Positions 8,711 to 16,965 of a stretch of DNA of 64,000 nucleotides are shown here, one piece after another. The DNA is from Abiotrophia defectiva_A (GTDB taxonomy: Bacteria; Bacillota; Bacilli; Lactobacillales; Aerococcaceae), in assembly GCA_963546405.1 (NCBI GenBank), contig CAUUNL010000001.1, positions 62,001 to 126,000 on the forward strand. The letters are read 5' to 3'. Position numbers and translations under genes: made by a program. Every line of letters begins with the position of its first letter. The stretch's first letter is position 1. The notes beneath the pieces were generated by a model. The model saw nothing but the letters and a program-made list of their open reading frames with translations, was not told the origin of the DNA and made no database searches.

Positions 8711-9012
8711 GTGCTTCGATTAGATTGTGAAGAGCAACCCCAAAAGCGCGTGATTTTAATAAGTCCATGTGAAGTAAAATTCACTAACTGAAATATTAGA
8801 CTGAAAGACACCAGAAATAACAAGCTGTTTTGTCATTATATGGCGATTTTGAAACAGATATTTAAGTGTAGTATTACAGTTCAACCCTTAATGTATCCAC
8901 TTTCCGGTGAAAAGTAACCGTTTTTCTTGGATAAAAGCCCCTTATATTGTATCATTCACAAAAACGGACGATAGGGGCTAAAGTGACTATTATCAAGCCT
9001 TAGCGCTTGCAT
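8711..9012. other. Non-coding stretch, possible decayed insertion-sequence end
   Basis: No credible gene here. Positions 8888-8925 hold two related units, reading on the reverse strand roughly GGTTACTTTTCACC then GGAAAGTGGATACATT. They remind me of the short repeats at ends of IS21-type elements. Just downstream, GTGACTATTATCAAGCCT followed by TAG (8982-9003) could be a transposase start cut off after six codons. CCGTTTTT (8918-8925), AGCCCCT (8936-8942), AAAAACGG (8960-8967) and AGGGGCT (8973-8979) form two interleaved inverted repeats. No second end or transposase body was found, so this is tentative. Confidence 0.3.
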
Positions 9013-9041
9013 TTGCTAGCCAAGAGTGGTAAATTTATAAG
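9013..9041 (+). promoter_or_regulatory. Probable promoter of the pdh operon
   Basis: TTGCTA (9013-9018), 17-bp spacer, TATAAG (9036-9041), about 80 bp before pdhA. Confidence 0.45.
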
Positions 9042-9119
9042 GTACAGTCTACCAGTAATACAGAAATTAAGTCTGTCTTGCTCGGTAGTAGTTAAATAAA
9101 GAGAGGAAAGTGTACAAGT

Positions 9120-10220
9120 ATGGCAAAAAAAGTTAAGATTGAAGACTTATTGCGTCCAGATAACTTTAACTTCGACATGGTCCAAGTCTTGAGCCCAGAA
9201 GGTAAAGTTGTCAACAAAGATTTATTACCAGATTTATCTGATGAAGAATTGGTTCAATTGATGGAAGATATGGTATGGTCCCGTATCTTACACGAACGTT
9301 CAACTGCTTTGAACCGTCAAGGACGTTTAGGCTTCTACGCTCCAACTTTTGGTCAAGAAGCATCACAATTAGGCTCTGTTGCAGCCCTCAAACCGCAAGA
9401 CTACATCTTACCTGGTTACCGTGATGTGCCTCAGCTCATCAAACACGGTTTACCACTCCACAAGGCTTTCTTATGGTCACGTGGTCACGTAGAAGGGAAC
9501 AACTACCCAGCTGACTTCAATGCATACCCACCACAAATCATCATCGGGGCACAATACGTGCAAGCCATGGGGGTTGCTTTAGGTCTTAAGAAGAACGGTA
9601 AAGACGCAGTTGCTGCGACTTGGACTGGTGACGGTGGTTCTTCACAAGGGGACTTCTACGAAGGGATTAACTTCGCCGGCGCTTACAAGGCACCAGCCAT
9701 CTTCTTCATCCAAAACAACGGTTGGGCGATTTCTACGCCACGTTCACTCCAATCTGCTGCGCCTACTTTGGCTCAAAAAGCAGTTGCTGCTGGGATCCCA
9801 GGGATTCAAGTAGACGGGATGGACATCTTAGCAGTTTATGCTGTAACCAAAGCGGCGCGTGACTACGCTGTAGCAGGTAATGGCCCAGTCCTCATCGAAA
9901 CAATGTGCTACCGCTTCGGTCCACATACCTTATCAGGTGATGACCCAACCCGTTACCAACCAGACGGTGTTCAAGAAGAATGGCGTGCAAAAGATCCACT
10001 CATTCGTTTCCGTACTTACTTAGAATCAAAAGGCCTCTGGTCTCAAGAAAAAGAAGAAGCGGTGATCGAACGTACTAAGGAAGAAGTTAAGGAAGCCATC
10101 AAGTTAGCTGACCAAGCACCTAAACAAAAGATTTCTGACTTCTTGAAGAACATGTACGAAACACCAGACTTCATCACAGCAGAACAAATCAAGAAATTCG
10201 AAGCAAAGGAGAATAACTAA
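9120..10220 (+). CDS. pdhA: Pyruvate dehydrogenase E1 component, alpha subunit
   Basis: Thiamine-diphosphate-binding half of E1, which decarboxylates pyruvate and acetylates the lipoyl arm of E2. The 366 residues contain the ThDP/Mg motif GDGGSSQGDFYEGINFAG... running to QNN (about 168-198). The conserved substrate-pocket stretch (FGQEAS, LPGYRDVPQ) and the phosphorylation-loop equivalent (YRFGPHTLSGDDPTRY, near 263) also match Gram-positive PdhA. ATG 9120 follows AGAGGAAAG. Codons are strongly biased (GGT, CGT, TTA, GAA), as expected for an abundant enzyme. First gene of pdhABCD; pdhB begins 2 bp later. Confidence 0.95.
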   Translation: MAKKVKIEDLLRPDNFNFDMVQVLSPEGKVVNKDLLPDLSDEELVQLMEDMVWSRILHERSTALNRQGRLGFYAPTFGQEASQLGSVAALKPQDYILPGYRDVPQLIKHGLPLHKAFLWSRGHVEGNNYPADFNAYPPQIIIGAQYVQAMGVALGLKKNGKDAVAATWTGDGGSSQGDFYEGINFAGAYKAPAIFFIQNNGWAISTPRSLQSAAPTLAQKAVAAGIPGIQVDGMDILAVYAVTKAARDYAVAGNGPVLIETMCYRFGPHTLSGDDPTRYQPDGVQEEWRAKDPLIRFRTYLESKGLWSQEKEEAVIERTKEEVKEAIKLADQAPKQKISDFLKNMYETPDFITAEQIKKFEAKENN

Positions 10221-10222
10221 TA

Positions 10223-11200
10223 ATGGCTCAAAAAACGATGATTGAGGCTATCACAGAAGCGTTAGCCATTGAATTACGCAATGACGACCGTACCCTTATT
10301 TTCGGGGAAGACGTCGGCTTGAACGGGGGGGTATTCCGTGCCACTCAAGGTTTACAAGCAGAATTTGGTGAAGACCGCGTCTTCAACACTCCTTTAGCAG
10401 AATCTGGTATCGGTGGTATGGCCATTGGTTTGGCTTTGGAAGGTTTCCGTCCAATCCCTGAAATCCAATTCTTAGGCTTCGTCTTCGAAGTAATGGACTC
10501 TGTTGTTGCTCAAGCAGCACGTACTCGTTACCGTCTTGGCGGTAGCCGTAACATGCCAATCACTTTCCGTGCACCATTCGGTGGTGGGGTTCACACGCCT
10601 GAATTGCACGCTGATAACTTGGAAGGTCTATTAGCTCAATCTCCAGGTATCAAGGTTGTTATTCCTTCTGGTCCATACGATGCTAAGGGCTTGCTCTTGT
10701 CATCTATCCGTGATAACGACCCAGTTATCTTCTTGGAGCACATGAAACTCTACCGTTCTTTCCGTGAGGAAGTGCCGGAAGCTGAATACACCATTCCTTT
10801 AGGCAAAGCTAACGTTGTGAAGGAAGGGAACCACGTATCCATCATCACTTACGGGGCAATGGTTCGTGAAGCGGTTAAAGCGGCTGAAAAGCTTGAAAAA
10901 GACGGGATTTCTGTTGAAATCCTTGACCTACGTACGGTTCAACCACTTGATATCGAAGCAATCGTCGCAACCACTGAGAAAACTGGTCGCGTCGTTGTGG
11001 TTCAAGAAGCACAACGTCAAGCAGGGGTTGGCGCTCGCGTAATGGCTGAAATTACTGAACGTGCTGTTCTTTCCTTGGAAGCACCAGTTGGTTTCGTTGC
11101 AGCACCTGACACCATCTTCCCATTCGGTCAAGCCGAACATGACTGGTTGCCAAATGCAACAGACATCGAAGAAAAAGTACGCGAAGTATACAACTTCTAA
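10223..11200 (+). CDS. pdhB: Pyruvate dehydrogenase E1 component, beta subunit
   Basis: Partner of PdhA in the E1 heterotetramer. Its 325 residues match the transketolase-pyrimidine-binding plus C-terminal domain layout: the ThDP-activating Glu lies in FNTPLAESGIGGMAIG (about 56-71), followed by FGGGVHTPELHADNLEG with the conserved His, and the C-terminal domain from about 185. Starts 2 bp after pdhA and shares its codon bias. Confidence 0.95.
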   Translation: MAQKTMIEAITEALAIELRNDDRTLIFGEDVGLNGGVFRATQGLQAEFGEDRVFNTPLAESGIGGMAIGLALEGFRPIPEIQFLGFVFEVMDSVVAQAARTRYRLGGSRNMPITFRAPFGGGVHTPELHADNLEGLLAQSPGIKVVIPSGPYDAKGLLLSSIRDNDPVIFLEHMKLYRSFREEVPEAEYTIPLGKANVVKEGNHVSIITYGAMVREAVKAAEKLEKDGISVEILDLRTVQPLDIEAIVATTEKTGRVVVVQEAQRQAGVGARVMAEITERAVLSLEAPVGFVAAPDTIFPFGQAEHDWLPNATDIEEKVREVYNF

Positions 11201-11229
11201 TATTCAGTTGAGGAAAGGAAGTAAATAAC

Positions 11230-12531
11230 ATGGCTTTTAAATTCAGATTGCCTGATATCGGTGAAGGGATTGCCGAAGGCGAAATCGTAAAATGGGACGT
11301 TAAAGAAGGCGACACCATTCAAGAAGACGATACATTAGTGGAAATCCAAAACGACAAATCCGTTGAGGAAATTCCATCTCCAGTTACTGGTAAAATCTTA
11401 AAAATCTTGGTTCCAGAAGGAACTGTTGCGCGCGTAGGGGACGTTTTAGTTGAAATCGACGCTCCTGGCCATGAAGACGAAGGCGATGCAGCACCAGCTG
11501 CAGAAGCTGCACCAGAAGCGGCTCCAGCTGCGGAAGCTGCACCTGCAGCACCAGCAGGCCCAGGTGCTCCAACAGGCGCTCCTGCAGGTGAAGGTAAACG
11601 TGTCTTAGCAATGCCATCTGTTCGTAAATTAGCTCGTGACAAGGGTGTTGACATTCGTTTAGTAACGCCTTCTGGTAAGGGTGGTCGTGTTGTGGCGGCT
11701 GACGTCTTGGCCTTCAACGGTGAAGCAGCACCAGTTGCGGCTGCAGAAGTAGCAGCACCAGCAGAAGCAGCAAGCGTTGCGGCAGCACCTGCAGCACCAG
11801 CACAACCATACGTATCTGGTAAGGGCGAAGCTGAAACTCGCGAACCATTATCTCCAATGCGTAAAGCTATTTCTAAGGCAATGGTTAACTCTAAACACAC
11901 TGCGCCTCACGTAACCCTCTTCGACGAAGTAGAAGTATCTGCTTTATGGGATCACCGTAAGAAGTTCAAAGACATTGCCGCTAACCGTGGTACTAAGTTA
12001 ACCTTCTTGCCATACGTGGTAAAAGCCTTAGTAGCAACTGTTAAGAAGTTCCCAGTCCTCAATGCTTCCATTGACGACGCTAGCCAAGAAATTGTCTACA
12101 AGAACTACTACAACATCGGTATTGCGACTGACACTGAACGTGGCCTCTTCGTACCAAACGTTAAGGACGCTAACACTAAGTCAGTATTCGACATTGCAGA
12201 TGAAATCAACGGCAAGGCAGCTTTAGCTCACGAAGGTAAGTTAACTGCTCAAGACATGAGCCAAGGGACTATCACAATCTCTAACATTGGTTCTGCACGT
12301 GGTCAATGGTTCACACCAATCATTAACTACCCAGAAGTTGCTATCTTAGGGATGGGGACTATCAACGTTCAACCAGTAGTGAACGCTGAAGGCGAAATCG
12401 CTGTTGGCCGTATGTTGAAATTGTCCTTGAGCTTCGACCACCGTATCGTCGATGGTGCTACTGCACAAAATGCAATGAACGAATTGAAACGTTTATTGGC
12501 TGACCCAGAATTATTATTGATGGAAGGTTAA
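11230..12531 (+). CDS. pdhC: Dihydrolipoamide acetyltransferase (PDH E2)
   Basis: Core of the PDH complex; it moves the acetyl group from lipoamide to CoA. The 433 residues contain one lipoyl domain (1-80) with modifiable K43 in EIQNDKSVEEI, where most relatives have DKA/S. Then come an Ala/Pro/Glu-rich flexible linker (about 83-122), a peripheral subunit-binding domain (VLAMPSVRKLARDKGVD, about 128-165), a second Ala-rich linker and the catalytic domain ending with SFDHRIVDG (active-site His near 405). A single lipoyl domain is common in Firmicutes. GGAAAGGAAG precedes the ATG. Confidence 0.95.
   Translation: MAFKFRLPDIGEGIAEGEIVKWDVKEGDTIQEDDTLVEIQNDKSVEEIPSPVTGKILKILVPEGTVARVGDVLVEIDAPGHEDEGDAAPAAEAAPEAAPAAEAAPAAPAGPGAPTGAPAGEGKRVLAMPSVRKLARDKGVDIRLVTPSGKGGRVVAADVLAFNGEAAPVAAAEVAAPAEAASVAAAPAAPAQPYVSGKGEAETREPLSPMRKAISKAMVNSKHTAPHVTLFDEVEVSALWDHRKKFKDIAANRGTKLTFLPYVVKALVATVKKFPVLNASIDDASQEIVYKNYYNIGIATDTERGLFVPNVKDANTKSVFDIADEINGKAALAHEGKLTAQDMSQGTITISNIGSARGQWFTPIINYPEVAILGMGTINVQPVVNAEGEIAVGRMLKLSLSFDHRIVDGATAQNAMNELKRLLADPELLLMEG
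11479..11598 (+). repeat. Ala/Pro/Glu low-complexity linker coding repeat in pdhC
   Basis: Degenerate repeats of GCA-GAA-GCT-GCA-CCA type codons encode the swinging-arm linker (EAAPEAAPAAEAAPAAPAG). The repetition also opens long antisense frames that are not genes. Confidence 0.7.
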
Positions 12532-12544
12532 GGTGAAATAGATT

Positions 12545-13951
12545 ATGGTAGTAGGAGATTTCGCAATTGAACTCGACACAGTCGTGATTGGTTCTGGCCC
12601 TGGTGGGTATGTAGCAGCTATTCGTGCTGCTCAACTCGGCCAAAAAGTTGCCATCATTGAAAAAGACTACATCGGGGGGACCTGCTTGAACGTAGGTTGT
12701 ATCCCTTCAAAGGCTTTGATCAACGCTGGCCACACCTACCACAATGCTAAACACGGTGACCACTTTGGGGTGATTGCCAAAGACATCACTGTGGACTTCA
12801 AACGTACCCAAGAATGGAAAGACAAAGAAGTTGTTGCTAAGTTAACTGGCGGGATTCGCATGTTACTTAAGAAGAACAAGGTTGAAATTATTGAAGGGGA
12901 AGCTTTCTTCGTAGATGACCATACATTACGTGTAGTCAAAGAAGACTCAGCTCAAACTTACAGCTTCAACAATGCCATTGTGGCAACTGGTAGCCGCCCA
13001 ATCGAAATCAAAGGCTTCAAGTACAGCGACCGCGTGATTGACTCAACTGGTGCTTTAGCCTTAGACCACATTCCATCTTCTATGGTGGTAATCGGTGGGG
13101 GTTACATCGGGTCAGAATTAGCAGGGGCTTTCGCTAACTTCGGGACTAAGATTACAATCTTGGAAGGTTCTAACCAAATCATCCCAACTTTTGAAAAAGA
13201 CATGGTTAAATTAGTGGAAAATGAATTCGCTAAGAAGGGTGTAGATATCATCACCAACGCTATGGCTTTGAACTCAGAAGTAAAAGACAAGTCTGTTGTA
13301 GTAACTTATGAAGTAGGGGGCAAACAACACACTGTTGAAGCAGAATACTGCTTAGTAACAGTAGGTCGCCGTCCTAACACTGATAACTGTGGCTTGGAAG
13401 TTGCTGGGGTTATCGTGGGTGAACGTGGCTTGATCAATGTTGACAAACAAGGTCGCACTAACAAACCAAACATCTTCGCCATCGGTGACGCTGTTCCAGG
13501 TGCTGCCTTAGCCCACAAAGCAAGTTATGAAGCTAAGGTTGCTGCTGAAGCAATTGCTGGGCAAGCATCAGAAGTTGACTATGTGGCAATGCCAGCAGTC
13601 TGCTTCACTGACCCAGAATTGTCTTCTGTAGGTTACACTGTAGACCAAGCCAAAGAAGCAGGCTTGAATGCTAAAGCTGTTAAATTCCCATTAGCAGGTA
13701 ACGGTCGTGCCTTGTCCTTGAACGCAACTGAAGGTTTCGTACGTTTGGTTGTTGACAAAGATGATAACACCATCTTAGGGGCACAAGTTGCAGGGGTTAA
13801 CGCTTCTGACATCATTGCTGAATTGACCTTGGCGGTTGAAGGCGGCTTGAACGCTGAAGACATCGCCTTGACAATCCACTCTCACCCATCCTTAGCTGAA
13901 ACAGTCATGGATGCTGCTGAGTTGGCTTTAGGTCACCCAATTCACGTCTAA
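12545..13951 (+). CDS. pdhD: Dihydrolipoamide dehydrogenase (PDH E3)
   Basis: Re-oxidises dihydrolipoamide with NAD+. The 468-residue flavoprotein has the FAD loop GSGPGGYVAAIRAAQLG, the redox pair in GGTCLNVGCIPSKAL (about 38-52), the NAD-binding GGGYIGSELAGAFANFG (about 183-199) and the C-terminal catalytic HSHPSLAET. AAGGTGA lies before ATG 12545, 14 bp after pdhC. It is distantly related to the RclA-like protein at 1430, which has the same fold but a different N-terminus. Confidence 0.95.
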   Translation: MVVGDFAIELDTVVIGSGPGGYVAAIRAAQLGQKVAIIEKDYIGGTCLNVGCIPSKALINAGHTYHNAKHGDHFGVIAKDITVDFKRTQEWKDKEVVAKLTGGIRMLLKKNKVEIIEGEAFFVDDHTLRVVKEDSAQTYSFNNAIVATGSRPIEIKGFKYSDRVIDSTGALALDHIPSSMVVIGGGYIGSELAGAFANFGTKITILEGSNQIIPTFEKDMVKLVENEFAKKGVDIITNAMALNSEVKDKSVVVTYEVGGKQHTVEAEYCLVTVGRRPNTDNCGLEVAGVIVGERGLINVDKQGRTNKPNIFAIGDAVPGAALAHKASYEAKVAAEAIAGQASEVDYVAMPAVCFTDPELSSVGYTVDQAKEAGLNAKAVKFPLAGNGRALSLNATEGFVRLVVDKDDNTILGAQVAGVNASDIIAELTLAVEGGLNAEDIALTIHSHPSLAETVMDAAELALGHPIHV

Positions 13952-13959
13952 TCAACTTC

Positions 13960-13985
13960 CCAATATATCATATATGATATATTGG
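13960..13985. repeat. 26-bp perfect AT-rich palindrome after pdhD
   Basis: CCAATATATCATA is followed directly by its exact reverse complement (13973-13985), with no spacer. It lies between the pdhD stop and the terminator. It could be a protein-binding site, a hairpin protecting the mRNA 3' end or part of the termination signal. Confidence 0.6.
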
Positions 13986-13988
13986 TCA

Positions 13989-14014
13989 GAGCCGGGGCAA
14001 GCCTCGGCTCTTTT
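13989..14014 (+). terminator. Rho-independent terminator of the pdh operon
   Basis: GAGCCGGGG / CCTCGGCTC type stem (13989-14010, one G-U pair) followed by TTTTCTT. Confidence 0.88.
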
Positions 14015-14096
14015 CTTAAATGGTTTTGAAAGGGCTTATCTGCTTGGAATAACGCCTTTTTTATGCAAAAAAGTAGCGGATTCATAGCCTAAAAGC

Positions 14097-14125
14097 TTGT
14101 AATTGATTTGTAATAGATGTATAAT
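14097..14125 (+). promoter_or_regulatory. Promoter of the LPXTG protein gene
   Basis: TTGTAA (14097-14102), 17-bp spacer, TATAAT (14120-14125). Confidence 0.7.
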
Positions 14126-14165
14126 GAGTGTAACGAGATTCGAGAATCCACTTAAGGGGGAAACG

Positions 14166-15191
14166 ATGATGAGATCATTCAAGAAAATAATCGCGACCTT
14201 ACTATTATTTGCGACTATTCTAGTACCAGCTTTCGCAGCTCAGGCAGAGAGCTTGAACGCTATCTTAAAATACAGCATCTATGACTTATATTCAGGGGAA
14301 TTTGTTCAAGAAGTCAACTTCTTGACGCACTCTTCTAAGGATGCTTCCATTATCCAAACAGTTGATTGGTTCAACCAACGGGGCATTATGATGGATCCAA
14401 AGCGCTTCAACCTCAAGGTATCCAGTTACTTAACAGAATACTCAACTTCTAAAGGTAACCTATCAGCTTATACAGCAGATATTATGGTTTACACTACAGA
14501 AGCGGATGTTCTGAAAAACTTGGGCATCAAGGCTGAGACAGAACCAGGCGTTCGTAATGTGATTGAGATGCCTCAATACGAACCAGAGCGTCAAATGCGT
14601 GAAGCTTGGGAGACTGCGACCAATTCTGTGCCTACTGCCATTACACCAAATGCGCCAGCTGTTGAAACAAGTAGTGAAAGTAGTGCTCCTGCGGGCGCTA
14701 GTAGCTCCAGTGTCAGCCAAAATAGTACATCGACTACAAGCCAGGCCAGTGAAATTAACAAGCCGGTGACAGTTGATAAGTCATCTAGCAACGAAACAAA
14801 CGCTAAGCCTAATGAAAATAGCCGCAGTAATACAGCTAGTCAAGACATTGCTTATAGTGTCGTTTCAGAAGTAAAACCTGATGAAAGCAACAAACCAGCT
14901 AACAATCAGAATGCGACTGATAATAAAGTAGCAGCTAATCAACAAAATAATAATACCAATCAAGCTGCTAACAAGCCGGCTGCCAATAATCAACAGGTAA
15001 CAGTTAACAAAACGACAAACAATAATAACAAGTCAGAGGCTAAGTCTGAAGCTTCTCAAGCACCCGTAGTTCAGAAGAAAGCCTTACCTAAGACAGGGGA
15101 AGAATCCAACTTTGGTTGGTTAGTGGCTCTAGTCTTGGTAATTGCTGGTGTAGCTGTTCTATTCGGCTACAAGAAAACACGAAAGCAATAG
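14166..15191 (+). CDS. LPXTG-anchored surface protein of unknown function
   Basis: Secreted, sortase-anchored protein of 341 residues. It has a signal peptide (RSFKKIIATLLLFATILVPAFA-AQA, cleavage near 25) and a unique N-terminal domain of about 130 residues rich in Tyr and charged residues. A Ser/Thr/Asn/Gln-rich stalk (about 165-300) follows, then LPKTGEE, a hydrophobic stretch and the KKTRKQ tail that together make a cell-wall sorting signal. I do not recognise the N-terminal domain; an adhesin or host-ligand role is only a guess. ATG 14166 (or 14169) follows AAGGGGG; frames further upstream start inside the promoter. Monocistronic, with its own terminator. Confidence 0.85.
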   Translation: MMRSFKKIIATLLLFATILVPAFAAQAESLNAILKYSIYDLYSGEFVQEVNFLTHSSKDASIIQTVDWFNQRGIMMDPKRFNLKVSSYLTEYSTSKGNLSAYTADIMVYTTEADVLKNLGIKAETEPGVRNVIEMPQYEPERQMREAWETATNSVPTAITPNAPAVETSSESSAPAGASSSSVSQNSTSTTSQASEINKPVTVDKSSSNETNAKPNENSRSNTASQDIAYSVVSEVKPDESNKPANNQNATDNKVAANQQNNNTNQAANKPAANNQQVTVNKTTNNNNKSEAKSEASQAPVVQKKALPKTGEESNFGWLVALVLVIAGVAVLFGYKKTRKQ

Positions 15192-15196
15192 AAAGA

Positions 15197-15222
15197 AAGC
15201 TCCCTTTTTAGGGGGCTTTTTT
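15197..15222 (+). terminator. Rho-independent terminator after the LPXTG gene
   Basis: AAGCTCCC / GGGGGCTT stem (one G-U) with a TTTTTT run. Confidence 0.88.
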
Positions 15223-15232
15223 ACTTATTTAA

Positions 15233-15261
15233 TTGACACTGGCTGGCTTTAAGGGTATACT
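15233..15261 (+). promoter_or_regulatory. Promoter of the pyr operon
   Basis: Consensus TTGACA (15233-15238), 17-bp spacer, TATACT (15256-15261). Transcription would start near 15268, leaving a 5' leader of about 110 nt before pyrR. Confidence 0.85.
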
Positions 15262-15295
15262 AGTAGCAATTTAGGGGCAAAATCCGAATTTTTAA

Positions 15296-15344
15296 GGAAA
15301 TCCCGTGAGGTTTCCAAGGTGCTCAGGCCAACTTAGACTTGGCC
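15296..15344 (+). promoter_or_regulatory. PyrR-binding loop in the pyrR leader
   Basis: GGAAA (15296-15300) and TTTCC (15311-15315) frame the loop TCCCGTGAGG and are followed by AAGG; this matches the PyrR anti-antiterminator consensus. Downstream, GGCCAA (15326-15331) pairs with TTGGCC (15339-15344), but no T-run follows. A second pairing, TAGAC (15334-15338) with GTCTA (15359-15363), would reach the ribosome binding site. Control may therefore not be by ordinary termination. Confidence 0.65.
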
Positions 15345-15378
15345 ATGTCGACGATTTTGTCTAGATGGAGAAGTGACT

Positions 15379-15903
15379 ATGAAACGACGTGTTTTATTCG
15401 ATGCTAGCCAAATTAACCGCATGCTGACCCGCATGGCTCATGAAATCAATGAGCGGACAGATATTCATCAAGTGGTCCTGGTTGGTATTAAGACCCGAGG
15501 GGCTAATCTGGCTGATCGCCTGCAGGAGAAACTAGCCACCATCACCCAGGTTCAAGTAGCCGTAGAACACATTGATATTCAATTTTATCGGGATGATTTG
15601 GTTAAGAATCATGCTGACCCGCAAATACAGCACCTTTCTTTTACTCACAATTTAACTGACAAGACTGTGGTCATTGTGGATGATGTCCTCTATACAGGCC
15701 GTACTGTGCGTGCCGCTATGGATGCCATTCTCGACGTTAGCCGTCCCCAGGTCATTCGTTTGGCCATTATGGTGGACCGGGGCCACCGCGAGCTTCCCAT
15801 TCGGGCAGACTTTATTGGTAAAAACATTCCCACTGCACAAGAGGAGAGTGTCCATGTCTGTTTGCAAGAAGTGGATGGGACTGAAGAAATTCTACTCACT
15901 TAA
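15379..15903 (+). CDS. pyrR: PyrR, bifunctional pyr attenuation regulator / uracil phosphoribosyltransferase
   Basis: RNA-binding regulator that senses UMP/UTP and PRPP, binds the conserved loop in pyr mRNA and favours termination; it also has UPRT activity in B. subtilis. The 174 residues include the PRPP-binding motif VVIVDDVLYTGRTVRAAMDAI (about 94-114) and the HRELPIRADFIGKNIPT stretch typical of PyrR. ATG 15379 is 8 bp after GGAG; the in-frame GTG at 15373 sits too close to that site. It heads the operon, preceded and followed by its own target loops. Confidence 0.95.
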   Translation: MKRRVLFDASQINRMLTRMAHEINERTDIHQVVLVGIKTRGANLADRLQEKLATITQVQVAVEHIDIQFYRDDLVKNHADPQIQHLSFTHNLTDKTVVIVDDVLYTGRTVRAAMDAILDVSRPQVIRLAIMVDRGHRELPIRADFIGKNIPTAQEESVHVCLQEVDGTEEILLT

Positions 15904-15917
15904 GATTTGACTTTTTA

Positions 15918-16025
15918 AGCTAGTCCCGAGAGGCTATCAAGAGGAAAACTTAAGGGTCTTGTTAGGCAATAATAAGACGCTCATAAGTCAACCACCTGAT
16001 AGCGAGGACTATTAGGTGGTTTTTT
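15918..16025 (+). promoter_or_regulatory. PyrR attenuator between pyrR and pyrB
   Basis: Contains the PyrR loop (TAG-TCCCGAGAGG-CTA, 15921-15935, followed by TCAAGAGG) and a strong terminator. The 12-bp stem ACCACCTGATAG (15991-16002) pairs with CTATTAGGTGGT (16009-16020), followed by TTTTTT. The segment between them (with GTCTT/AAGAC at 15956-15976) is available for an antiterminator. High pyrimidine levels would stop transcription before pyrB. Confidence 0.9.
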
Positions 16026-16060
16026 CTTATAGTTTGATTGCCATAATAAGGAGGAGACGT

Positions 16061-16942
16061 ATGCGAAACTTAGTAAAAATGTCGGACTTAAGCAAGGAGG
16101 AGGTCTACGACCTTATCCAACGAGCCCTAGAGCTCAAAGCGGGAGCCAGCCCTATTCAACGGCCCGACCTCATAGCGGCCAATCTTTTCTTCGAAAACTC
16201 CACGCGGACCAAGCACAGTTTTGAAGTGGCTCAAATGAAGTTAGGCTTGCAGGTCCTGAATTTTGATGCGTCAACATCCTCTCTAAACAAGGGAGAGACC
16301 CTCTATGACACTTGCAAGACGCTGGAAGCGATTGGTTGCAACATGCTAGTCATTCGCCATAGCCAAGAAGCATACTATCAAGAACTTGAAGGCTTGACCA
16401 TTCCTATAGTCAGTGGCGGTGATGGCAGCGGGGAGCATCCAAGCCAATGCCTGCTAGATTTGATGACCCTCTATGAGCATTTTGGCCGAATTGAAGGACT
16501 TGAAGTCGTTATAGCAGGTGATATCAAGAATTCACGGGTGGCCCGTAGCAACTATCACATGCTGACCCGCTTAGGTGCCAAGGTTCAATTTGTAGGACCT
16601 CAAGTCTTCGCAGACCCGACTTTGGGCCAAATGGTCGACTTCGACCAGGTCATTGGCCAAGTTGATGCCTGCATGCTTTTACGTGTCCAATTTGAACGCC
16701 ATCAGGAGGCGGTAGCCTTAAGCCGAGCAGACTATCATGCTCACTATGGCTTAACGCCAGCTCGCTACCAAGCCCTCAAGCCACAAGCCATTGTCATGCA
16801 TCCAGCACCAGTCAACCGGGACATGGAGATTGCCTCTGAACTGGTGGAAGCTCCACAATCTCGCATTTTCACCCAGATGACCAATGGTCGCTTTATGCGC
16901 CAAGCTATTCTGGAGAAACTGATTGCCGATAACGCCCTCTAA
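16061..16942 (+). CDS. pyrB: Aspartate carbamoyltransferase, catalytic subunit
   Basis: Joins carbamoyl phosphate and aspartate, the committed step of UMP synthesis. The 293-residue protein shows the carbamoyl-phosphate site FENSTRTKHSFE (about 41-52), the SGGDGSGEHPSQCLLDL stretch with the catalytic His, and MHPAPVNRDMEI near the C-terminus. ATG 16061 follows AAGGAGGAG; frames reaching further upstream would start inside the attenuator terminator. No pyrI regulatory chain, as in other Firmicutes. Confidence 0.95.
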   Translation: MRNLVKMSDLSKEEVYDLIQRALELKAGASPIQRPDLIAANLFFENSTRTKHSFEVAQMKLGLQVLNFDASTSSLNKGETLYDTCKTLEAIGCNMLVIRHSQEAYYQELEGLTIPIVSGGDGSGEHPSQCLLDLMTLYEHFGRIEGLEVVIAGDIKNSRVARSNYHMLTRLGAKVQFVGPQVFADPTLGQMVDFDQVIGQVDACMLLRVQFERHQEAVALSRADYHAHYGLTPARYQALKPQAIVMHPAPVNRDMEIASELVEAPQSRIFTQMTNGRFMRQAILEKLIADNAL

Positions 16943-16965
16943 CAAGATAGAAAGGAAGTTACATC

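Noticed and set aside
8946..8962. TTGT...ACAA resembling a Rex operator before the pdh operon
   Set aside because: The half-sites are separated by 7 bp instead of the 10 bp of the 18-bp Rex consensus, and the inner bases do not fit.
11319..11900. 193-residue minus-strand frame inside pdhC
   Set aside because: It is an effect of the Ala/Pro-rich linker codons on the other strand; composition is low-complexity Ala/Ser/Gly and it has no ribosome site.
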